A stretch of DNA of 11,633 bases. Origin: Bacteroidales bacterium (GTDB lineage: Bacteria; Bacteroidota; Bacteroidia; Bacteroidales; UBA4181). The number at the start of each line of letters is the position of its first letter. The stretch's first letter is position 1. Below the pieces are notes generated by a model, which was given only the letters and a program-made list of their open reading frames with translations, did no database searches and had not been told where the DNA came from. This document shows positions 1 through 7,791 of the stretch, piece after piece. The position numbers and the translations under genes were made by a program. Where the stretch lies: NCBI GenBank assembly GCA_031287245.1, contig JAITTD010000268.1, forward strand, positions 1 to 11,633, written 5' to 3'.

Positions 1-75
1 ACTCCTTTCCAAAGTGTAACACACCTGAAGAAGATCAAACTCTTTTGCTCCTACTTTTAATGTTATTACGCTCAT
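1..75 (-). CDS. Probable TssD (Hcp-like T6SS tube protein), N-terminal fragment
   Basis: An ATG at 75 opens a frame of 25 codons that runs off the left edge without a stop. The peptide begins MSVITLKVGAKEFDLLQVCY and goes on with TLERS. Alternating hydrophobic residues, a short K-E-(F/Y)-[DN]-[VL]-L core and a following Y-x-L-x-R strand match the first beta strands of TssD, the Hcp-equivalent tube protein of the Bacteroidota T6SS (subtype iii), as I remember that family. Only about a fifth of a typical TssD of about 130 residues is visible, so the family call is tentative although a real gene start is likely. A TAnnTTTG-like box with one mismatch lies at 118-125, about 40 nt upstream. No Shine-Dalgarno is seen, which is normal for the phylum. 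Confidence 0.45.
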   Translation of the reverse strand, partial: MSVITLKVGAKEFDLLQVCYTLERS

Positions 76-117
76 ATACAGACAATTAAAACACAAAAAC
101 GATTATTTCATAATTGG

Positions 118-125
118 TAAAGATA
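118..125 (-). promoter_or_regulatory. Weak candidate -7 box upstream of the TssD-like gene
   Basis: On the minus strand the box reads TATCTTTA, seven of eight positions of the Bacteroidota -7 consensus TAnnTTTG (the last G is missing). It would give a leader of roughly 35 nt before the ATG at 75. I see no convincing TTTG-type -33 element about 20 nt upstream. It sits between the hairpin at 174-199 and the start codon, where a promoter would be expected. Confidence 0.25.
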
Positions 126-173
126 CACATTTTTGTGGAAATAATAATCTTTTTTCCGCTTTTATTTTTCAAA

Positions 174-199
174 GTGAAAAATAGTCTCTATTTTTACAC
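174..199 (-). terminator. Hairpin, likely terminator of the secreted orphan gene
   Basis: On the minus strand the left arm GTGTAAAAATAG and right arm CTATTTTTCAC pair around a three-base AGA loop with a single bulged T. The structure starts 18 nt after the TGA stop at 218-220. The right arm itself carries the run of T, followed by more AT-rich sequence. Stem GC is low, so it may be weak or act together with the surrounding AT-rich DNA. Its position between two same-strand genes fits a transcription end. Confidence 0.5.
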
Positions 200-217
200 C
201 TCCACCATTATTCTTTT

Positions 218-1039
218 TCATTTATACCTATACGATAAAAATTCCCAAAACGGGACATTTTCTCCATTTTCAGGATAGATAGTTGCACTAAGCAAAGTAT
301 CTTCAAAACTTCCTCGATGAAGGATCAAATTTAGACGAAAGAATGTAAAACTATCAATATCTTCAGATTTCGATAAATTATAAATTTGAATTTCTTCTTT
401 GTAAAGAGGATAAGATATTTTTGAAAAAGAAAGCAATTTCCCATTTACAAAGATAAGTTTCGATTGAGGAATAAGATATTCATCCAAAGCTAAAATAAAT
501 TGAATATCACAGCCTGTAATATCTTTTCTTATATGAAAATCACGTAGCACTTCATTAGGTGCAGGCGGAGAATAATCAGGAAGCAAACTGATATAATCCG
601 TTTTTATCATTTCTTTTATTTGTATATAAAAAATTGTTTGAGAATTTATCAATAATATCCCATTGATGAATCTGCCGTTCAGCCCATCGCCAAATTCATC
701 CGCTGTACGAAACCAAATCCATCCGACATAAAAATCATGATATTTTTTTAGCAAAATGTCGTAATTGTGGTACTCAAATCGAGTATGATGTTTGGATATT
801 TTCCTGATATTGCCGCATTTATATACTGTGTAGTATTCGTTTTTATTTGGCGAATATTCTTCTTCAAGTTGCTTAAAATTAAATAAATACATCTTTGACG
901 AATCTTGAAAGTGAGTCGAGAGCAATTCTTTCAAATTGACGTGCCTGCAAATGTCCTGTATTACAGGTAATAGTTGCTGTTCTTGCGCTGCAACAAACTC
1001 ACAAATAAAAAATAGAGGAAAAACTATTCGTTGTATCAT
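218..1039 (-). CDS. Secreted orphan protein, 273 residues, function unknown
   Basis: I do not recognise this protein. The first 18 residues form a signal peptide: Arg4 as the charged start, a hydrophobic stretch over residues 5-16, then V-A-A before Gln19, a good signal peptidase I site. There is no lipobox, because the Cys in FICEF is not in an L-x-x-C cleavage context. The mature part of about 255 residues has no further membrane segment. It is rich in aromatic residues, Ile and Lys, including a V-G-W-I-W-F patch near residue 105, and looks like a soluble beta-rich periplasmic or exported protein. The gene is visibly more AT-rich than the efflux genes, which suggests different ancestry. It sits 87 nt after the small gene at 1127-1414 and about 140 nt before a TssD-like start on the same strand. 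A role as a T6SS effector or periplasmic immunity protein is possible, but only from position. The ATG at 1039 is the only start that gives the signal peptide. Confidence 0.75.
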   Translation of the reverse strand: MIQRIVFPLFFICEFVAAQEQQLLPVIQDICRHVNLKELLSTHFQDSSKMYLFNFKQLEEEYSPNKNEYYTVYKCGNIRKISKHHTRFEYHNYDILLKKYHDFYVGWIWFRTADEFGDGLNGRFINGILLINSQTIFYIQIKEMIKTDYISLLPDYSPPAPNEVLRDFHIRKDITGCDIQFILALDEYLIPQSKLIFVNGKLLSFSKISYPLYKEEIQIYNLSKSEDIDSFTFFRLNLILHRGSFEDTLLSATIYPENGENVPFWEFLSYRYK

Positions 1040-1126
1040 GATTATTTGGTTTTAGTAATTTTTAATTAACCGGATCGTTATTTTTTTCATGGGTTAAGAT
1101 ATTTCCAATTTTTTTCTGATTTATAT
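1040..1126. other. AT-rich intergenic spacer
   Basis: This 87-nt spacer lies between the small gene and the secreted orphan. I see no TAnnTTTG box and no strong hairpin on the minus strand, so the orphan may be read from the upstream promoter or from a promoter I cannot recognise. Confidence 0.4.
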
Positions 1127-1414
1127 TTACCATGGAGGCGGTATTCCAGCTGTACCATAATATTTATCCAACAATATTTCTCCGCTTCGCCCATCTAATG
1201 TGATTTCTCGCGTCCTTCCGTCCAGCACAAAATAAGAAATCGACCACCATGAAGTCCCTGCAGGGAAGTTTTCAAATCCGTCATACAGTCCCGCTATTTG
1301 AATCACTCCTCGAGATATCCATGTTCTCTTGTGAAGAAGGTCAATTTCCGATTGCTTTATAAAAGCCAGCACATCATCCAGCGAGACAGTGAAAGGCTGG
1401 TCAGTGTCTTCCAC
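1127..1414 (-). CDS. Small PepSY-like protein, possibly 5'-truncated by a TGA
   Basis: The open part is 95 codons from a GTG at 1414. Its second half has the pattern W-W-S-I-S-Y, then D-G-R-T-R-E-I-T-L-D, then GRSGEIL, which resembles the second strand pair and closing D-x-x-(T/S)-G-E-(V/I)-L turn of a PepSY domain. I infer this by eye only. The protein ends in IPPPW. No signal peptide is visible from this start. Upstream the same frame stays protein-like (FIFFDENGNVTQ directly before the GTG), is interrupted by TGA at 1451-1453, and then continues as VIAKITIPEKFV back to a GTG at 1489, 17 nt after the DUF2723 stop. The real gene may therefore have begun at 1489 and be broken, or the TGA may be a sequencing error. 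It follows the glycosyltransferase gene in the same direction, so co-transcription is likely. Confidence 0.5.
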   Translation of the reverse strand: MEDTDQPFTVSLDDVLAFIKQSEIDLLHKRTWISRGVIQIAGLYDGFENFPAGTSWWSISYFVLDGRTREITLDGRSGEILLDKYYGTAGIPPPW

Positions 1415-1506
1415 TTGGGTTACATTGCCATTCTCATCAAAAAAGATGAATCACACAAATTTTTCAGGTATGGTTATCTTAGCAATCACTTGTGGAAAAT
1501 TTTATG

Positions 1507-4500
1507 TTATTCCCCTATTTCCATTTCCTGCGGGAAATCACGGTTCATTTTCTTTGTAAACTCCTCTGCTGTGTCGGTTTGCTTGTAGCCTGTTGCTAAG
1601 CGTGTAAGCATCGTTAGCGTATATTCTCTAAAACGTATATCCTGGGCTATATCACTGTTGCCCTGCAAGGTTTTCGGGAAACTGCGGTAATATTGCAACT
1701 CTTCGCTTGCTATGGCAAACAGGTTTTTAGCCAATTGGTTACCTTTTTCAAATGCTTCTGCGGCGTAATACTGTTCCACAAATATCACATCCGTATAATG
1801 GAGTGGCATCTGATAGGTAGGAATCACCTCAAAAGCCCTGTCGAGCGCTCGTATCGCCGAATCTTTTTTGCCTGCACGTGTCAGTTCGCCGGCAAGACGT
1901 GCAAAATTGCTACGGAAATGCGACAGCAGGCGGAGATTGGTTTCGTCCAAATACACGGTTGAGTCGCTGATATTGCCCCAGCGGAACTGGTTCATCATCT
2001 TGTCGTACAGTTTGTCGGGGTCAATGCGTCCGATTTCGCCGTACCCGCCGCTATTGGGCGTGTTGATGGGTACCAGTCTGTATGCCAATCCATCCATCTG
2101 GAAATAGTCCGACAAGTTGAGATAGTTGTCAACTGACACAGTGATGGCGAAATATATGGGACGCTCCCATTGGTTGTTGGCGAGAATATCCAACACCATC
2201 ATGGAATTTTTGTAAATATTTTCTGTTTTTCCGCTTTTTTCGCCTTTGAGTGTCCATCGTACTTCGGGCACGATGAGCGCCGAGTCTTTAAGTGCGACCG
2301 TTCCATTGCGCAGTACTTTTTGTTTGTCCACCGTTATTTTCAGGTTTTTGGCGGGGATAAAATCGGAAAACTGCTCAGTTGGCACGTTTCTGATTTCTTT
2401 ACCCAACAGTCCCGACCAGATGAAACCTTCGGCTGTTCTTACACCCTTTGTTTTCACATCATCGTTGCGAACAAAATCCATTGCATCTTTCAATTCGACA
2501 TACTCTCCATTGAACAAGTCGCTGATATACAGCATATCGCGTGTGCCGGACATATATTGTTCCGGTTGGAATGAAAACGGCAAGACATCCGAATCGTAGG
2601 CTTTTCTGGTCATCTGGTCAATATACCAGTCGGCTGACAAATAGCTGAGGTTCACCACGCGAACATTGCTGCCTATGCCTTCCACCTCTTGTGCATACCA
2701 CAGGGGGAACGTGTCGTTATCGCCGTTGGTGAAGATGATGGCATTATCGTCGCATGAAGTCAGGTAATTGTGCGCAAAATCGCGTGCGGTGTATCGTCCG
2801 GACCGGTCGTGGTCGTCCCAGTTTTGCTGCGCCATGACAAAAGGTACGGCGGCTAACAGCAAGGCAGATACAGCAATTGCAGTTGATGAATTTCGCAATT
2901 TTTCCGACAGCGAATGAATCAAAGCCATCACGCCCAAGCCTATCCAGATGGCAAAGGCATAGAATGAGCCGGCATACGCATAATCGCGTTCGCGGGGCTG
3001 ATAGGGTGTCTGATTCAGATACACTACAATGGCGATGCCTGTCATGATGAACAGCGTTAGTGTGACCAGAAAATTGTTGCGGTCGCGCTGAAATTGGAAG
3101 GCTAACCCTATCAAGCCCAGCAGGAGTGGAAGAAAGAAATAGCGGTTGTGTCCCTTGTTATGGAGTGTTTCGGGCAAATCCTGCGGTCCAAGCCGCGATT
3201 CGTCCAAAGACGTGAAACCCGAAATCCAGTTGCCGTGAAGCGGACCGCCATGTCCTTGTATATCGTCCTGACGACCTGCAAAATTCCACAGGAAGTACCG
3301 AAAATACATCCATCCCAGTTGATAAGAGAAGAAAAAATGCAGATTTTCGCCAAACGTTGGGAGTTGCACCTTTTCCTGTTTGTCGCCGAGCCTGATTTTC
3401 ACCGGACGTCCTTTGATTTTTCCCCACTCCTTGTAAGCATTGATGTGTTGCGGTTCGCGGCTGTACATACGCGGAAAAACAGTGGTGGTGTTATCGGCAT
3501 AAATATATTCCGGTTTTCTGCCGATTTCCACATATTGGTTGTCCCTTTTGGCATACAGGGTTTTTCCCTCTATCGCGTCCACCGCAGGCGAGTTATAGTA
3601 GGGTCCTGTCACTAAGGGGCGGTCGCCATACTGTTCGCGGTTGAGGTAATATTGCAGATTGAAAAGATTTTGCGGATTGTTCTGATCCATCGGCGGCTCA
3701 ACGGACGACCGGATAATGAGCGCTGCATACGAACTGTAACCGATGATGATGACCGACACGAAAAGCAGCGTGTGGTTGAGAATGTGTTTTTTCTTTTGAA
3801 GCGAATAATACAAGCCGAAGATGATCCCTCCCATCAATAAGGCAGCATAAATAATAACGCCGGTGTTCATAGGCAATCCCATGGATTTGACAAACTGGAG
3901 TTCAAAGGCTACTGCTATCTGTATCACTCCCGGCACAATGCCGTAGAGAATCACCAACAGCACTACAGCCGAAATGAACAAGGCGAGCAAAGTGCCTTTG
4001 AGTGTAACGGGGTATTTGCGATGGTAAATCACCAAACCGATGGCAGGAATAGCCAGCAGGTTCAGCAAGTGGACGCCGATGGAAAGCCCCATCAGATAGG
4101 CTATCAGCACTAACCAGCGGGTGGCATAGCGACTGTCGGCTTCGTCTTCCCAGCGGAGAACCGCCCAAAACACCAAGGCGGTGAACAGTGACGAGAAAGC
4201 ATAAACTTCGCCTTCCACTGCCGAGAACCAGAAAGTGTCGGAGAATGTGTAAGCCAACGCGCCAACGACTCCCGACCCAATGATGGAAATGGTTTCCGTA
4301 GAAGTGAGTTCTGCAACGCTTTTGCCGGTAATTCTGCGCCCCAAATGCGTGATTGTCCAAAATAACAGCAAAATGGTGAATCCACTGCATAAAGCAGAAA
4401 AACTGTTGACCATTTTTGCCACCAATTCCACATTATCGCCTGCAAACAAGGTACAAATCCTTGCTATGAGCATAAAAAGCGGCGCTCCCGGCGGGTGTCC

Positions 4501-4641
4501 CACTTCAAGTCTAAAAGCAGTTGTAATGAACTCGCCGCAATCCCAGAAACTTGCAGTCGGCTCTATGGTAAGCAGGTAGGTGATAGATGCTATCGCGCAT
4601 ACTACCCAACCTGTAATGCTGTTGATTTTTTTGAAATTCAT
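1507..4641 (-). CDS. DUF2723 / TMEM260-like membrane glycosyltransferase
   Basis: A multi-spanning inner-membrane protein of 1044 residues, the usual length for this family in Bacteroidota. The family hallmark lies at the N-terminus: one membrane helix (about 10-26), then the loop motif FWDCGEF at 32-38 and GHPPGAPLF at 48-56. The acidic residues Asp34 and Glu37 are placed like the catalytic acids of GT-C enzymes. About ten or more helices follow between residues 75 and 600. The motif QPRERDYAYAGS (548-559) precedes the last helices, and a soluble C-terminal half follows with TNGDNDTFPLWYAQEV at 638-653 and a helical, TPR-like tail after about 930. The human relative TMEM260 is a protein O-mannosyltransferase. 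Bacteroidota glycosylate exported proteins on Ser/Thr, so an O-glycosyltransferase using a lipid-linked sugar is the likely role, though donor and target are not shown by the sequence. A promoter lies at 4723-4754. The small gene starts close behind. Confidence 0.88.
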   Translation of the reverse strand: MNFKKINSITGWVVCAIASITYLLTIEPTASFWDCGEFITTAFRLEVGHPPGAPLFMLIARICTLFAGDNVELVAKMVNSFSALCSGFTILLLFWTITHLGRRITGKSVAELTSTETISIIGSGVVGALAYTFSDTFWFSAVEGEVYAFSSLFTALVFWAVLRWEDEADSRYATRWLVLIAYLMGLSIGVHLLNLLAIPAIGLVIYHRKYPVTLKGTLLALFISAVVLLVILYGIVPGVIQIAVAFELQFVKSMGLPMNTGVIIYAALLMGGIIFGLYYSLQKKKHILNHTLLFVSVIIIGYSSYAALIIRSSVEPPMDQNNPQNLFNLQYYLNREQYGDRPLVTGPYYNSPAVDAIEGKTLYAKRDNQYVEIGRKPEYIYADNTTTVFPRMYSREPQHINAYKEWGKIKGRPVKIRLGDKQEKVQLPTFGENLHFFFSYQLGWMYFRYFLWNFAGRQDDIQGHGGPLHGNWISGFTSLDESRLGPQDLPETLHNKGHNRYFFLPLLLGLIGLAFQFQRDRNNFLVTLTLFIMTGIAIVVYLNQTPYQPRERDYAYAGSFYAFAIWIGLGVMALIHSLSEKLRNSSTAIAVSALLLAAVPFVMAQQNWDDHDRSGRYTARDFAHNYLTSCDDNAIIFTNGDNDTFPLWYAQEVEGIGSNVRVVNLSYLSADWYIDQMTRKAYDSDVLPFSFQPEQYMSGTRDMLYISDLFNGEYVELKDAMDFVRNDDVKTKGVRTAEGFIWSGLLGKEIRNVPTEQFSDFIPAKNLKITVDKQKVLRNGTVALKDSALIVPEVRWTLKGEKSGKTENIYKNSMMVLDILANNQWERPIYFAITVSVDNYLNLSDYFQMDGLAYRLVPINTPNSGGYGEIGRIDPDKLYDKMMNQFRWGNISDSTVYLDETNLRLLSHFRSNFARLAGELTRAGKKDSAIRALDRAFEVIPTYQMPLHYTDVIFVEQYYAAEAFEKGNQLAKNLFAIASEELQYYRSFPKTLQGNSDIAQDIRFREYTLTMLTRLATGYKQTDTAEEFTKKMNRDFPQEMEIGE

Positions 4642-4649
4642 GGATATAA

Positions 4650-4661
4650 AATTTGCAAATT
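4650..4661. promoter_or_regulatory. Perfect 12-bp palindrome in the leader of the DUF2723 gene
   Basis: AATTTGCAAATT is its own reverse complement and ends 8 nt before the ATG at 4641. It lies downstream of the candidate promoter, inside the 5' leader. It could be a regulator half-site pair, or chance in AT-rich DNA. No second copy was noticed in the window. Confidence 0.25.
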
Positions 4662-4722
4662 GCTATTTATGAACGCATTAAACATTTTTCAACTGCCAAC
4701 TTTCCGTTGTTAATTGAAAAGG

Positions 4723-4754
4723 CAAAAGTAGATGAAAATTCGGATATTTCCAAG
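4723..4754 (-). promoter_or_regulatory. Bacteroidota-type promoter of the DUF2723 unit
   Basis: On the minus strand TACTTTTG (4723-4730) matches the -7 consensus TAnnTTTG exactly. CTTGG (4750-4754) stands 19 nt upstream and serves as a partial TTTG-type -33 element. Transcription would begin near 4716, leaving a leader of about 75 nt. The element lies between the AraC-family gene and the glycosyltransferase gene, so the two are likely separate transcription units. Confidence 0.6.
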
Positions 4755-4788
4755 CACGCAGAATGGAAAAAGTTTTTTTGCAGGTTAT

Positions 4789-5952
4789 TCATCTGTCTGC
4801 GGGTAAATTATTCCTCAGCCATTGGGCAGGTGTTGTGCCTTCAAACTTCCTGAAAACCCTGAAAAATGAAGTGTGCGACTGGAAACCGCAGACAGCGCTG
4901 ATGCTGTTGATTGAATAATTGGATGTATTCAATTCCATCAACTGTCGTTTTGCTTCTTCTATGCGCATACCGTTCACGAGTTCAAAAAAGTTTTTATGCA
5001 GGTAGCCATTAATAGCAGTGGAGATGTTTCTGGAATGTATTTTTATTTCCATTGAAAGCATTGCAAGGGAGAGGTCGCAGTTTTTGTATGCTTCGGCAGT
5101 TTGCAGATATTGTATCACCGTGTCGCAAATTTCTTTCATCCGGTCGGCGCTCATGGCGGGGTTTTCGCCGTTCATTTCGCGCGGAGCGGCGGAGTTTTCG
5201 CTCTTTGGGGTATCATCGGGCGCGTCAGGCAGGCGGTGGATGTAGCCAGCGGCGGAATGACGGACTACGCAGTAAACCAGATATGCCATTCCAACGACAT
5301 TCAGTATGGGAATAAGCCACACATCGGTACGCGGATGAATGATGTATGCCGCGACTACGATAAAAAACAAAGCGAAGAATAAAGTAAGGAAACGCAGCAT
5401 CCACCTGATTTCCATATAGTCGCTGTCGGAAAAGTTGTCCTGCAAATGTTTCTTTCTTTTGCGGACGTAAAAAAATGTGGCTGTGTAATAACCAAAGAAT
5501 TGCCCGAATACAAGGATGTCATTGATGATAGCAGGCAGATTTTCGCCTCCCGCCTCCATAAAAGCCCTGTCTGCCTCAATCTGTGCGCCGGTCAATGGAG
5601 CGTAATATGCAATTAGCGCGCCAAGCGAAATAAAGGCAGGGACAGCGTGGAGAATGCTGCGGACGGTGATGCGAAAGGATTTGTCAAGTTGGCTACGGGT
5701 GAAAAACCAAAGTGACGGAATGCACAAAGCGTTGAGAAAAAGAGCCGGATACCAGAACATCAAATAGTTATCCAATGCCAAATCACGTGCCAGATTTGAC
5801 AGATATACAGGTACGGTGGTGGTAACAACAATCACCGCCGCCCATCCTGCGCCTCTCTTCATTCGGGTAGCGGCGGCCAAAGTAACCAGCATGACCATCA
5901 GAAAACCGATGCAGGCTACATTGATAAATAGTAAAATGTTGTCTGTGAACAT
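4789..5952 (-). CDS. Membrane-anchored AraC-family transcriptional regulator
   Basis: The 387-residue protein has two parts. Residues 1-232 carry about seven hydrophobic helices (roughly 6-27, 37-53, 63-85, 99-118, 143-162, 188-206 and 211-231). A polar linker (about 240-268) with many Pro, Asn and Glu follows. Residues 270-387 form an AraC-type DNA-binding domain: the first helix-turn-helix is around LSLAMLSMEIKIHSRNIS (294-311), the connecting helix runs through MRIEEAKRQLM (329-339), and the second helix-turn-helix holds INSISAVCGFQSHTSFFRVF (348-367), followed by the family's closing T-P-A-Q-W-L-R. A regulator held in the membrane presumably senses a membrane or periplasmic signal through the helical part; the ligand is unknown. 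It starts 8 nt after queF and is thus the last gene of the efflux unit, where it could control that unit. That control is inferred from position only. Confidence 0.9.
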   Translation of the reverse strand: MFTDNILLFINVACIGFLMVMLVTLAAATRMKRGAGWAAVIVVTTTVPVYLSNLARDLALDNYLMFWYPALFLNALCIPSLWFFTRSQLDKSFRITVRSILHAVPAFISLGALIAYYAPLTGAQIEADRAFMEAGGENLPAIINDILVFGQFFGYYTATFFYVRKRKKHLQDNFSDSDYMEIRWMLRFLTLFFALFFIVVAAYIIHPRTDVWLIPILNVVGMAYLVYCVVRHSAAGYIHRLPDAPDDTPKSENSAAPREMNGENPAMSADRMKEICDTVIQYLQTAEAYKNCDLSLAMLSMEIKIHSRNISTAINGYLHKNFFELVNGMRIEEAKRQLMELNTSNYSINSISAVCGFQSHTSFFRVFRKFEGTTPAQWLRNNLPADR

Positions 5953-5960
5953 GATTGGTA

Positions 5961-6410
5961 TTAATTGTCTTTCCCCTGCCTCATCATTCTGAACTTTGCC
6001 AGTTCCCGATAACGTTCTTCGTCAATACTGTGGTTGCACCATGGGTAGATGCTGATGCCGCCACGGGGGTTGAAGACGCCCCACACCTCAATGTATTTGG
6101 GGTTCATCAGCGCCACGAGGTCTTTCATGATGATGTTGACACAATCTTCATGGAAAGCGCCATGATTGCGGAAACTGAACAGATACAGTTTCAGGCTTTT
6201 GCTTTCCGCCATCTGACGGTTGGGGATATAATTAATGTATATCGTGGCAAAATCCGGTTGTCCCGTGATGGGGCACAGACTGGTAAATTCGGGACAGTTG
6301 AAGCGCACCCAGTAATCGTTGTCGGGATGTGGATTATCAAAGGTTTCCAACAGTGAAGCATCGTATCCGAATTTGTAATCGCTTTTCTTTCCTAAGGCTT
6401 TGAGTGGCAT
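5961..6410 (-). CDS. queF: NADPH-dependent 7-cyano-7-deazaguanine reductase QueF
   Basis: QueF reduces the nitrile of preQ0 to the aminomethyl group of preQ1 with NADPH, a late cytoplasmic step in making queuosine for tRNA. The 149-residue length fits the short, unimodular YkvM type. Catalytic Cys46 lies in SLCPITGQPD and Asp53 seven residues later; the QueF signature ESKSLKLY is at 69-76; and the substrate-binding pair His87-Glu88 is in FHED. The spacing from Cys to Asp (7) and from Cys to His (41) equals that of Bacillus subtilis QueF (Cys55, Asp62, His96, Glu97), so the active site appears intact. The gene begins 10 nt after the TolC-family stop and ends 8 nt before the AraC-family start, so it is almost certainly co-transcribed with the efflux genes. 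No other queuosine genes are present here. Its place inside an efflux operon is unexpected. Confidence 0.96.
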   Translation of the reverse strand: MPLKALGKKSDYKFGYDASLLETFDNPHPDNDYWVRFNCPEFTSLCPITGQPDFATIYINYIPNRQMAESKSLKLYLFSFRNHGAFHEDCVNIIMKDLVALMNPKYIEVWGVFNPRGGISIYPWCNHSIDEERYRELAKFRMMRQGKDN

Positions 6411-6420
6411 ATTGATACAT

Positions 6421-7791
6421 TTAAAGTTTCATTACTTCGCCGGTGAGCAGTTTCAGGGCTGTTTCTGCCACTTTGGCATTGAACACTGCCACAATCATTC
6501 GGTTGGTGGAATTGATATAACTGCGTTGCACGTCGCGAAGTTCGATAGCCGAAATAGCGCCGAATTTGTAGCGTTGTATGGAAATATCCAAATTTTCGGC
6601 GGCAAGTTTGAGGTTATCTGCTTCAAAAGCAGCCAGTTTGCGGTTCACGTCATACGCGCTGAATGCCGTAGCCACCTTGGCTTCTATTTCCTTTTGTATC
6701 TCTTCGTAGCGCAGGTCGGCTGCCTCCTTTTCCAATTGTGCGTTTTTGATTCGGCGGCTAATATTCAGCCCGTTAAACAGCGGCACACTCGCCGTAACGC
6801 CATAATTGAAGGTCTGCGACTTTTGTGTTTCAATCATTCCCGTCCCGTTCTTTTGGTCGGTCATCGTGTAGGAAGACGTCAGGCGAACTTGCGGGTAGCG
6901 CTCGCCCTGTATTGCTTTCAGTTGAAAGGAAGAAACGTTGACCGACATACGCAAGAGCGTCACGTCAGGGTTTTCGGCAACCGCTTTGTCGTGTATCTTA
7001 CCGTAATTGAGAGTTTGGTCAATTACGATGGAATCGGAAGCCGCGAAATCGGCGATAATATCGCGTGTCAGCAATTTGTTGAGCCGTATTTTGGCGTTTC
7101 GCAGTTCGCCCACCTGCTGTATGTATGATGCAGTATCGGCATTGTAGTCCACTTGCGCTGACAGCAAATCCACTTTCGACACTTTTCCACCTTGAAAGAG
7201 GTCGTTGGCGCTGTACATTCGCTGGCGCGATATTGTCAGGATATGTTGCAGGGCTGCAATCTGTTGTTGCTGGCTCACAATGTCAAAATAGGCATTGATG
7301 ATGGATGAAACCGTCAGTTGTATCTCTGCTCGCAGGTTTTCTTCGCCCATCTTTTCCAGTTCTTTCAATCGGTTGTAGTTGGCAAACATGCTCAATCCGT
7401 CGAAAACCGTCCAGTTGAGCGCTACGTTGACATTCATATTGCTCGATTTGGCGCCTGTGCGGTTTTGGTCGGGACGATTCTGATCGGCAAAATAGTGCAT
7501 ATTGCTGTTGGCGATGCTCGGAGTCACAGTTCCGTTGAGGGTAACGGACGGCAACATCCCTGCATTGCCATAAGTGGCATTGTTACTGCTCTCCTGTTCA
7601 CTGTTGCGTGCCAGCAAAATACTGTAATTCTTTTCCAATCCCTCTGCTATGACATCCATCAGCGTGACAACCGGCAAATTTTCGCTATCAATAACAAATT
7701 GCCGCTCCTGTGCCTGCGCATAGCCCACGGCACAAAGCATCCAAACTGTCAAAATCTTTTTTTGCATCAAAATAGACATTTTATACATCAT
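6421..7791 (-). CDS. TolC-family outer-membrane efflux channel
   Basis: A 456-residue outer-membrane factor, the exit duct of a tripartite pump. The N-terminus has Lys11-Lys12, a hydrophobic core (13-24) and the site A-Q-A before Gln28, a good signal peptidase I cut. Translation may start at Met1 or, for a more usual signal peptide, at Met9 (7767). The mature chain shows the two long alpha-helical OEP repeats expected of TolC proteins: about 45-245, with heptad-rich coils around SIINAYFDIVSQQQQIAAL, and about 260-450, with the matching coil around residues 350-430, including LDISIQRYKFGAISAIELRD-type sequence near the end. No lipobox is seen, unlike the lipid-modified OprM type. The first ATG overlaps the transporter stop (ATGA), which points to translational coupling with the RND gene and to a joint complex. 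Confidence 0.93.
   Translation of the reverse strand: MMYKMSILMQKKILTVWMLCAVGYAQAQERQFVIDSENLPVVTLMDVIAEGLEKNYSILLARNSEQESSNNATYGNAGMLPSVTLNGTVTPSIANSNMHYFADQNRPDQNRTGAKSSNMNVNVALNWTVFDGLSMFANYNRLKELEKMGEENLRAEIQLTVSSIINAYFDIVSQQQQIAALQHILTISRQRMYSANDLFQGGKVSKVDLLSAQVDYNADTASYIQQVGELRNAKIRLNKLLTRDIIADFAASDSIVIDQTLNYGKIHDKAVAENPDVTLLRMSVNVSSFQLKAIQGERYPQVRLTSSYTMTDQKNGTGMIETQKSQTFNYGVTASVPLFNGLNISRRIKNAQLEKEAADLRYEEIQKEIEAKVATAFSAYDVNRKLAAFEADNLKLAAENLDISIQRYKFGAISAIELRDVQRSYINSTNRMIVAVFNAKVAETALKLLTGEVMKL

Noticed and set aside
1507..4641. Oligosaccharyltransferase (PglB/STT3) or O-antigen ligase as an alternative for the 1044-residue protein
   Set aside because: The FWDCGEF and GHPPGAPLF motifs and the NGDNDTFPLWY block are those of the DUF2723/TMEM260 family; the WWDxG motif of STT3 is absent.
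6400..7128. Plus-strand open frame of 242 codons
   Set aside because: It lies antisense to the clear TolC-family gene, has no recognisable domain or start signal and shows the Cys/His-rich composition typical of a shadow frame.
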